Source: Metellina segmentata (taxonomy: Eukaryota; Arthropoda; Arachnida; Araneae; Tetragnathidae). From it: 64,000 nt of DNA. Shown piece after piece: positions 11,701 through 17,879 of this stretch; position 1 is the first letter of the stretch; each line of letters opens with the position of its first letter. The translations under genes were made by a program, and so were the position numbers. The notes beneath the pieces are model-generated. The model made no database searches, was not told the DNA's origin, and saw only the letters and a list, made by a program, of their open reading frames with translations. The stretch covers positions 14,076,088-14,140,087 of the forward strand of contig OX375883.1 of the NCBI GenBank assembly GCA_947359465.1. Direction: 5' to 3'.

Positions 11701-11741
11701 GCAGCCAAGGTTTCTTTTCCAGCAGCCTTAATGCAACACAC
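8733..11741 (-). CDS. Copia Pol: protease C-terminus, integrase, RT, RNase H
   Basis: An open frame of 1002 codons. It begins with the end of the protease region, with no ATG at its left limit; translation would come from the Gag frame. A GAG-pre-integrase zinc region (HERWGHQDKRHI ... CESC) lies near residues 120-153. The integrase core has D179, D240 and E276 (DD35E). The RT has LYVDDGL with YVDD at 690-693. The RNase H has D855/D857, E896 and D931. It ends normally before the polypurine tract. The protein copies element RNA to DNA and integrates it. No internal stop is seen, so the enzymes look intact. The only defect is the frame break at its upstream edge (about 11728-11741). Confidence 0.95.
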   Translation of the reverse strand: MCCIKAAGKETLAALGKGTICVKTTINEKCQEIQLQDVWYVPEISRNLFSVLAAQDRNVNSEFRSSPTECWLIVNGVAVLYGTRSVNGTLFKAAIEPIVPEKGAEVNAVVEDSSLLQLYHERWGHQDKRHIKDILQKELGISVRLDNEPCESCVYGKAHRLPFGTRKKASHPGELVSADVCGPFDYSFQKKRFLVVFKDSYTKFRYSFVIKEKSEVKNVLKQMLAHAKNLGHSVKEFLSDNGGEFDNKEVCAVLCQEGITQRLTAPYTPEQNGASEREMRTIVEMARTFKYSNPDANYPAAMWAELVTSAVYILNRTGKSSVEGASPYELWMKKKPRLKHLRVMSSTCYVHIPVQKRRKMDKKAVKGYLVGYDGDERYRIWLKGENRVIFSRDVIFQEKSSKYDHIKLMIKGLPDEGKSDEEKLIGKQKSQSDSEDESEENEPGVPGTSDVEEDNGKELKNSGDRQLRNRSLLHQPARFEDYIMEAESFVYDTDSPGTFEEAVNGKESVNWKKAMDNELTSHKENQTWELTDLPAGSKVIPCRWVYKIKTNPDGSINKYKARLVVKGYSQRQGIDYSETYSPVAKLGTIRAILSIAAEEKMYLSQFDVSTAFLYGELDETIYMQQPEGYKDGTGRVCRLKRSLYGLKQAPRCWNKCFGQFLLTLGFKASDADPCLYIREENGNKVLIVLYVDDGLVAATNQEDMDAFLKELKARFKMCIGKVSCFLGLEIERHKDGSIEINQKGYARKILQRFGFEGCKPALTPMLKESKFLKPEDTKRPDFPYRQAVGALMYLMVGTGPDIAYSVGFLSRSLENPSTEDIVRVKIVFRYIAGTTNLAITYHVTGTSRVLECYSDADFGGCSNTGRSTSGSVMVYAGGAISWHSQRQSVVATSTTEAEVVAASEAVKEVLWLTRLYQEIVNLKEVPSLQVDNQAAVKLARNPEYHRRTKHIEIKHFFIREKVMEGKVHVEKVSTERQLADIMTKPLTKPRLLILCQQMGLMN

Positions 11742-12729
11742 AAGGACTATGGAAACTAGTAAACTCTACAAAATACTCTGGACAATTTGTGATATGACGA
11801 GTTGCTCCGTTATCAACCCAGAAGGACGTTAAATCCATTTCAGCAGCACAGACTTCACCACAGATGGACATCAGGGACACATTGGCAGTCTCCATGTTTC
11901 CATTCACTGGTTTTTTCCTGCTCGGTCTTCCATCGGAAATCCACTTTCGGCAGTCCTTCACCCAGTGTCCCCTTTTGTTGCAATAGTTGCAGACGTCTCC
12001 TTTCCTTGATTGCTTCAGGAATCTACCCTTGCCATCTTGCTTATGCCTATCTTCGTTAGTAGCTGGCAAAGCTTCCTGAATGGTTCTTTCACTCGTTTCA
12101 GATTTTGCAAAATTCCTCTCAAACATGCACAGTTGATTTGTAAGTTCATCGAAAGTCCGGTCCTCATTTTTGGCTAACAACATCCAACTGGACTTAAACG
12201 TCTCAAAGCTGCTTGGCAAAATATTTAAAACTTTGCACACTAGCATTAGATTTGGTAGCTTGTTTTCACCTCTATCTATGAGACCGTTGTTCAGCTCGTT
12301 CCACAGACTCCTGAGTTTAGCAATGTGTGTGGAAACATCATCGCAAAGTGACCAGTTAAAAGCAAAAAATTCTGTACAAATTTTGAATAGCTGATCTTTT
12401 GAAGTGGCTTCAAACTGCTGTTTTAGAGCTTCCCAAGCCTCACATGCAGTCTCTTTGTCCATGATTTTCTGATACACTGTATCAGTAACCGTACTTGCGA
12501 TCATAGACTTGGCATAACTATTTGCCTTACGGTAGAAATCACTCTGTTGCTTGTGATCCTTGATTGCATCTGCATTTTCTGAGTTGAGCAAAGGTTCTGG
12601 CTTGACTAGCTTGCCATCAATCACTTCTAGAGCTCCTTCATGGTAATCTAGCAAGTCTCTAATTTTTCTTTTCCAAATTGGCCAGTCAGATTCTCCAGTT
12701 AATAATTTAACGTGTCTTGTTAAATCCAT
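11728..12729 (-). CDS. Copia Gag with protease N-terminus
   Basis: The likely start is the ATG at 12729 (MDLTRHVKLLTGES); the open frame upstream to 12864 lacks a better ATG. The Gag core carries the UBN2-like pattern (WEALKQQFE, KLRSLWNEL). A CCHC zinc knuckle, CNYCNKRGHWVKDC, lies about 250 residues after the start. Protease motif WVDNGATRHI follows, with N in place of the usual S/T of the D-S/T-G active site. The frame stops at a TAA at 11728-11730, 14 bases past the upstream limit of the Pol frame, which is shifted by one. Copia is normally a single gag-pol frame, so I infer a one-base indel within the protease. Confidence 0.9.
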   Translation of the reverse strand: MDLTRHVKLLTGESDWPIWKRKIRDLLDYHEGALEVIDGKLVKPEPLLNSENADAIKDHKQQSDFYRKANSYAKSMIASTVTDTVYQKIMDKETACEAWEALKQQFEATSKDQLFKICTEFFAFNWSLCDDVSTHIAKLRSLWNELNNGLIDRGENKLPNLMLVCKVLNILPSSFETFKSSWMLLAKNEDRTFDELTNQLCMFERNFAKSETSERTIQEALPATNEDRHKQDGKGRFLKQSRKGDVCNYCNKRGHWVKDCRKWISDGRPSRKKPVNGNMETANVSLMSICGEVCAAEMDLTSFWVDNGATRHITNCPEYFVEFTSFHSPCVLH

Positions 12730-12945
12730 TCTTTCTGGAATCGTTTGCTTGAGGTGAAACGAGTTCTTAATTATAATCACAAATACTGTCGAACTAGACA
12801 CAAGTTTGGCTAAGCAATAGCAGTCTATCGTTAGCGGTATAGCTAAGCCTAATAGCGGTAGCAATTGCTTCCAAATGTAGTGAATCTATTATTCTATTAA
12901 AAAACTCATCGATCTACTTACTAGCACAGGTTCCAGCGAGTTGAT

Positions 12946-12956
12946 GGCCCATAACC
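12946..12956 (-). promoter_or_regulatory. Copia primer-binding site (initiator-Met tRNA, internal)
   Basis: Directly downstream of the 5' LTR the minus strand reads GGTTATGGGCC. Its complement GGCCCATAACC matches the anticodon-loop region of initiator tRNA-Met (CAU anticodon). Drosophila copia is known to prime from an internal tRNA-iMet fragment, and this element appears to use the same strategy. Confidence 0.85.
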
Positions 12957-13062
12957 TGTTTGAATAATTCTTTGAAAGATGTTATTTAGCAGAGATAATC
13001 TAACGTTACTTTATTGAAAAAAGAAAGAACCGTAACAAAAAAGAGATCATAATTAAAGCTAG
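12957..13062 (-). repeat. Copia 5' LTR, first part
   Basis: Matches 8501-8606 of the intact LTR. It ends with aaagctag (13055-13062), the 8-bp target duplication of the inserted MITE. Confidence 0.93.
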
Positions 13063-13149
13063 GGTGGAGTGGTCGTTCACGGTAAGACGTTTGTCGCCAA
13101 CTAATTTTTGTTGCCATATCAAGATGGCGGCCGAATTCCGTAACAGCAG

Positions 13150-16100
13150 GATTGGATTTTGGGGTTTTATGGCGCAAGGTCCAAAAACGGACAAGCTGCG
13201 CCAAACGCAAGATAAAATCAATAGAAAGATAAAAACATTTTAATAAAATATGTAGTTAAGTCTTGCGTAAAAAATTTGATGGTAAAACGTATAAAAAATA
13301 CGTAGATAATGTGGATGATATAAATATTGTGATGGAAAAAAGAAAATACTATATGAGTTTTAAAAAACCAACTGAACGTAAAAACGCGAAAAGATTTGAA
13401 TGGGGATTTTCCCCAATCAAATCTTGTAGGTTTAAAATAATACTTTTAAAAAACTTGAACCGTTGATGATTAAAAACAGGACAGATGATTAAAATGTGAT
13501 AAACAGAAAATGGAGTAGAGCATGAATTACATATAGGTGCACTTTCTCCAAGTAAAAGATGACGATGGGTGAATCGTGTATGTCCAATGCGAAGGCGGGT
13601 CAGTTTGACATCCGTCCTCCGCGTTGGAGACACTGGCCACTGATGAATGATGGGCTTTATGGAGTGTAGTTTGTTGTTGACTTGCATGTTCCACGACTCT
13701 TGCCACAAGGAGGCGACGAAGTCCTTTGTAGTCATCTTGATGTCACTAAAAGGAACGGCTTGCTGCAATGGAACGGAAGCTGCCTTTGCAGCACTATCAG
13801 CAAGCTCGTTACCTTTTATCCCCACGTGACTCGGGATCCAACAAAACAGAATATCGAAACCCTTGCTCTGTAAGGTACGCAGGATGGTAAAAATATTCGC
13901 CACGACAGGATGGCATGTGACAGTATATTGTTCCAGCTGTTGTAAAACACTCATGCTGTCAGTGTAAATGCAGAACTTACGATGGGTACTGGAGGATATC
14001 TGCTGAAGGGCGCAATAGATTGCCACCGCTTCAGCAGTGTAGACGGAGCAAGAAACATGAATTCCGTAACTATAAATAGCGTTAGGAAATGCGATTCCGC
14101 AACCCACATGATCTCTTCCTTTAGACCCATCTGTGAATACTGGAAAATAGGTTTTAAACTGACAGCGGTGTAAGTGATATATTTGTTGGAATACAGCTGG
14201 AGCAGTGTCCGACTTTGCGTACTGTGTGAAGGGATTGATATAATTGAAGGATGGAAAGTCCCATGGTGGGAAACGAAAATTTTCAGTTTGTTGGGGTATA
14301 ATATTTAGGTTAAAATCGCTTATGATGGAATTGGTCCTCTGCAAAAAAGGTTTAACGCAAGAGGAACGAGTGTCGTAAAGTCGATTCAAACCTGGGGCAA
14401 GAGTCATATGCTTCAAGGGATGGGATGACAATGATTTGATTTTGTAATTATAGTTGATTGACAACTTCTTCCGTCGCAGGTCAAGTGGTAACTGGTGACA
14501 TTTCACGTAGAGGCTGTTAACTGGAGACGTTCGGAATGCACCAGAGCATATCCTCAAAGCTGAGTGATGGACAGTGTTTAATTTGCGCAAATTGGTTGCA
14601 TTTGCTGTGTCATATGCAATACATCCGTAGTCAATCCGAGACAAGATGACAGATTGATACACTCGGAGTAATGCTTTGCGATCTGCTCCCCAGGATGTGT
14701 TTGACAGTACTTTTAATATATTGAGTGTTTTCTCACATTTCTTTCTCAGATGTAAAATGTGAGGCAAGAAGGTGAGTTTTTTGTCAAAGATTACTCCGAG
14801 GAATTTCATCTCGTTGACTACAGGAATTTGTGTGCTATTAATTTCAATTATAGGGTCTGGATGGAGGCCTCGTTTCCTACAAAAATGAACACAGTAGCTT
14901 TTGCTTGAGGACAGCGTGTGACCGTTCTGGTCGGACCACTTGACCAAGTTGTTAACGGCGGTCTGAAGTTGACGTTCAACCAAGCGTATATCCGATCCCT
15001 GGCAAGATATTTGTAAGTCATCAACGTATAATGATCCATGAACAGATGGTTGAAGTGTATGAATGATGTCACTAAAATGCAGTATAAAAAGAGTAACACT
15101 TAAAATGCTTCCCTGAGGGACACCCTCAGCTTGGATAAAATTATTTGAAAAGGTATGTCCAATGCGGACTCTAAAATTCCGCGTTCTTAAAAAATTTTGT
15201 ATAAAAATGGGAAGATTTCCCTTTAAACCAAAATCGAACATACGTCGGAGAATACCGTGTCGCCACGTACGGTCATATGCCTTCTCTACGTCGAAAAAAA
15301 TTGAAACTAAATGATTCCTCCGCACAAAAGCATTCCGAATTTGGGATTCCAAGTATATGATGTTATCTTGAGTGGACCGTCCTTTACGGAAGCCACTCTG
15401 ATGTGGAGGGATACAGTTGTTCTTCTCAAGAACGTATACGAGTCGGGCATTGACCATACGTTCTAAGGTCTTGCACAGGCAGCTCGTTAAGGCAATGGGA
15501 CGATAGCTCAGAGGGTTCTTGGGATCCTTTCCAGGCTTCAGGATGGGTATCACTATGCTTTCATTCCATAGGTTTGGAAATTCCTGTTCTCTCCAGATTC
15601 GATTAAACAGAAGAAGGATGTTCTGTAAGGAATCTGGGGACAGGTGGCGAAGCATCTGGTATGATATTTCATCCGGTCCAGGACTGGTGTTATGCGCTCT
15701 GGATAGTGCCGTCTTTAACTCCAACATCGTGAGTTCGCAGTTATAAGCGAGAGCACGTGTGCTTCTGAAATTAATAGATGTTTTTTCAGCTCGACTCTTT
15801 GTCACTTGAAAATCTGAACTGTAAGAGTCGGAGCTGGACACACTAGCAAAAGCCTCTCCGATGACGTTGGTAATGTCATGTGGATTCGAATGAATACCAG
15901 CACTGGTTTCTAGTATAGGGATGGAAAAGTCCCTATACAGACCGTTGGCTGCTTTCACTCTTCTCCACAATTGCTTGCTCGATGTTGACGATGTGATGGA
16001 AGAGACGTATTTAGTCCAAGAATCCCTCTGGCTTTGACGTCTGACCTTACGAGCAAATGCCTTTGCCTGTTTAAATGCTACCAAGTTGGTGGTGGTTGGG

Positions 16101-16377
16101 TATCTCCGAAATATGTTCCAAAATTTCCTTTGTTTTTTGTAAGCAGATTGACAGGCCTGGTTCCACCATGGCTTACACAGTCTGTGCGGCCTAGAAGAAC
16201 TCTGAGGAATGGTCACGTTGGCAGTTTCAATAATAAAGTCGGTGACATTTTTTATTGCCTCATTTATATCATCACACTTGACCATTGCTTCCGAAATTAT
16301 TGCAAGTTGTGAGAATGCATCCCAATTCGCTCGATGGTACAAGTAGGTAGGTGGACGTTGTCTCACTCTACTGCTAC
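13150..16377 (-). mobile_element. 5'-truncated LINE inserted in the MITE
   Basis: Bounded by the direct repeat ccgtaacagcag at 13138-13149 and 16378-16389 (12-bp target duplication). The 3' end on the minus strand is ccttgcgccataaaacccc followed by aaaatccaatc, a non-poly-A tail. The 5' end lies inside the endonuclease region, as expected from incomplete target-primed reverse transcription. RT and RNase H are intact. Confidence 0.9.
13171..13202 (-). other. LINE 3'-UTR hairpin shared with SINEs
   Basis: The outer stem ggcgca / tgcgcc and inner stem gtcc / ggac enclose a six-base loop. It lies just before the LINE's 3' terminus, the usual place for the structure recognised by the LINE's own RT. 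A related sequence ends the SINEs at 37470-37690, 38536-38735 and 56888-57085. Confidence 0.75.
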
Positions 16378-16498
16378 CCGTAACAGCAGATAGGGTTGCA
16401 ATAACAAAAACGGCAGATGTGAAGAAAATCCGCAAAGGGTGAAGGTTACCATATTTGGCGACAAATCGCCTTCTTACCGTGAACGACCACTCCACCAA
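13349..16498 (-). CDS. LINE ORF2 remainder: endonuclease C-terminus, RT, RNase H (chimeric N-terminus)
   Basis: A 1049-codon open frame without an ATG at its left limit. Codons 1-40 come from the MITE end and its duplication, not the LINE. Residues 50-120 are the tail of an APE-type endonuclease and linker (RANWDAF, CKPWWNQAC). RT follows: PILKPGKDPKNPLSYRPI near 318-335, GFRKGRSTQDN, the first catalytic D403, EGVPQGSILS, and YVDD at 491-494. RNase H has D790, E823, D847 and D901, and a cysteine-rich end (CNSCS...H...C) follows near 990-1006. RNase H points to the I/LOA/R1-like group, not core Jockey; the clade is not certain. About 200 endonuclease residues are missing, so it should not retrotranspose alone. 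Confidence 0.9.
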   Translation of the reverse strand: MVEWSFTVRRRFVAKYGNLHPLRIFFTSAVFVIATLSAVTGSSRVRQRPPTYLYHRANWDAFSQLAIISEAMVKCDDINEAIKNVTDFIIETANVTIPQSSSRPHRLCKPWWNQACQSAYKKQRKFWNIFRRYPTTTNLVAFKQAKAFARKVRRQSQRDSWTKYVSSITSSTSSKQLWRRVKAANGLYRDFSIPILETSAGIHSNPHDITNVIGEAFASVSSSDSYSSDFQVTKSRAEKTSINFRSTRALAYNCELTMLELKTALSRAHNTSPGPDEISYQMLRHLSPDSLQNILLLFNRIWREQEFPNLWNESIVIPILKPGKDPKNPLSYRPIALTSCLCKTLERMVNARLVYVLEKNNCIPPHQSGFRKGRSTQDNIIYLESQIRNAFVRRNHLVSIFFDVEKAYDRTWRHGILRRMFDFGLKGNLPIFIQNFLRTRNFRVRIGHTFSNNFIQAEGVPQGSILSVTLFILHFSDIIHTLQPSVHGSLYVDDLQISCQGSDIRLVERQLQTAVNNLVKWSDQNGHTLSSSKSYCVHFCRKRGLHPDPIIEINSTQIPVVNEMKFLGVIFDKKLTFLPHILHLRKKCEKTLNILKVLSNTSWGADRKALLRVYQSVILSRIDYGCIAYDTANATNLRKLNTVHHSALRICSGAFRTSPVNSLYVKCHQLPLDLRRKKLSINYNYKIKSLSSHPLKHMTLAPGLNRLYDTRSSCVKPFLQRTNSIISDFNLNIIPQQTENFRFPPWDFPSFNYINPFTQYAKSDTAPAVFQQIYHLHRCQFKTYFPVFTDGSKGRDHVGCGIAFPNAIYSYGIHVSCSVYTAEAVAIYCALQQISSSTHRKFCIYTDSMSVLQQLEQYTVTCHPVVANIFTILRTLQSKGFDILFCWIPSHVGIKGNELADSAAKAASVPLQQAVPFSDIKMTTKDFVASLWQESWNMQVNNKLHSIKPIIHQWPVSPTRRTDVKLTRLRIGHTRFTHRHLLLGESAPICNSCSTPFSVYHILIICPVFNHQRFKFFKSIILNLQDLIGENPHSNLFAFLRSVGFLKLI

Positions 16499-16504
16499 AG
16501 CTAG

Positions 16505-16600
16505 CGAAAAACAGCACGAGCCACTTAAAAGATAGAACTAATACAAAAAAGTTACAGTTATAACAAAACACGTTAACACTTAGAATAACTAGTTACAACA
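16505..16600 (-). repeat. Copia 5' LTR, second part
   Basis: Continues the LTR after the MITE and matches 8607-8702 of the intact copy. It is followed by gggtt, the outer target duplication. Confidence 0.93.
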
Positions 16601-16605
16601 GGGTT

Positions 16606-17080
16606 GCCACTCAGATAGCAGAATTAATTAAAATAAATTATCTTTAAATTGTCTTGAATTCCCCTACAAACTTAAAAATACACTTCTTCATAATTATAAT
16701 ACATTTTTTAAACATAGCACTCGCAGGTAATTGAATAAAACAAAATTAATTAACATTTGATGATTGTATTCTAGTTTCCCCAATCAGGGCAACTATTTTG
16801 TGCATTGCAAGAGCCACTCACAAGTCGAAAACAAACCGATTTTCAAGTTTTTAAAGTGTATTATGTGCTCATAAAGAGTCAATCGACGATTTGTACATCG
16901 CGTATCAAGGGTTGTCATTCAAGTAAATCAGTTCCCGAATCATCACCAAAACCATATTTGTAAGCATTTTTATCGCCCATCAGCCGCTAAAGAGAGGTCG
17001 GAAATATTGTGGGAAAATATCGTCATTTGAAAAATGAATTCTGTTTTCAAAGGAAAATAAGCACTTTCTAAGCACCCGTG
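16606..17080. other. No gene recognised
   Basis: AT-rich sequence to the right of the Copia insertion. Nothing beyond short chance frames could be supported. Confidence 0.45.
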
Positions 17081-17084
17081 GGAA

Positions 17085-17180
17085 TCCTGACACGGAGAAC
17101 AATCGAACCTGCGCCACCTTACAACTCGAAGATTGCTAGCGCAGTGGTCATACCCACTGATGAACGACGGCCCCTTGTAT
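17085..17180 (-). mobile_element. tRNA-like SINE head
   Basis: The minus strand reads gggccgtcgttcatcagtgg, then gcgctagcaatcttcgagtt and the B box caggttcgattgt, a tRNA-derived Pol III promoter. No clear 3' body was seen. Confidence 0.55.
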
Positions 17181-17333
17181 ATTTTGAAAGCATGTTACAT
17201 GTTTAAATTATCTGTTAGTAATTTTGAACTACATTTCTTTTGCAAAAAGTATAACAATTTTAGTACAAGTCATTCAATTTATGAAGTATTTTCAACATTA
17301 AGATGTGTAAAAGTGTCCTAATTTTTGATGAAT

Positions 17334-17371
17334 GATGAAGGCCTTCATCAGGGGGAGCATGTTTCAACTTG

Positions 17372-17412
<41 letters not shown>

Positions 17413-17480
17413 TATATAAACGGATTTCACTTCACCTAAATTTGAGGTGAAGGTATTTGAATCAACTTCGCACTGGAGCC
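17334..17480. repeat. Palindrome and (AT)n microsatellite
   Basis: A perfect 18-bp palindrome tgatgaaggccttcatca lies at 17334-17351. An AT dinucleotide run with one interruption covers about 17373-17418. A second small hairpin, cttcacctaaatttgaggtgaag, follows near 17430-17453. Confidence 0.85.
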
Positions 17481-17575
17481 ACACAACAGGCTATTAGAGA
17501 CGGACCTGGATCAACCCCCGAAGGGAAACATCCAACGAAGACACCAAGGTCTCACCTCTTCGAATGACAGTTTAC
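17481..17575 (-). mobile_element. SINE 3' body fragment (family 1-like)
   Basis: Shares the order caacaggctattagagacgg, ggatcaacccccgaaggg and a following aaacatcc with the 3' half of the SINEs at 43.9 and 49.1 kb, though diverged. Confidence 0.6.
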
Positions 17576-17879
17576 TGCCTTCTGTTTGAGTGAGCGAAAT
17601 GACGTGACATCATCAATAGTAGGCCAATTCGATTAAGATCGTATATTGGAGAAAAATGATGTGCCTTACTGTTCATCCGGCCGTGTGGTTCTTCGTGTTG
17701 GTGTGAGTTAGAAACAAATGTTTTTAATGTACATTTAAATGGACCTTTCCTGATGAAAACACACTTGATTTTGACACACCACAAAATTGAAAAGGTAAAA
17801 ATAGAGCAAAAATATTTTTAATATAAGTTAATTTTGAACACATAAGAATAGTACATGCACACATTAAAGAAGTATGGAT

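Larger units (their letters stand above)
13063..16496. mobile_element. TIR-bounded MITE (about 194 bp) interrupted by a LINE
   Basis: The outer ends are perfect inverted repeats of 25 bp (ggtggagtggtcgttcacgg and five more bases), weaker further in. The block is flanked by aaagctag at 13055-13062 and 16497-16504. Removing the LINE at 13150-16377 leaves about 194 bp of non-coding DNA. An 8-bp TSD fits hAT, P or Merlin-type elements; the GG...CC ends do not settle which. Confidence 0.88.
8501..16600 (-). mobile_element. Copia (Ty1) LTR retrotransposon, with a nested MITE and LINE in its 5' LTR
   Basis: Two 202-bp LTRs (TG...CA) bound the element: 8501-8702, and 12957-13062 joined to 16505-16600. 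It is flanked by the direct repeat gggtt at 8496-8500 and 16601-16605. The LTRs differ at about two sites in 202, so the insertion is recent. Gag-PR and IN-RT-RH frames lie on the minus strand in the Copia order (integrase before RT). One frameshift inside the protease separates the two frames. The 5' LTR is split by 3.4 kb of later insertion, so normal promoter function should be lost. Without the insertion the element would be about 4.66 kb. Confidence 0.96.
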
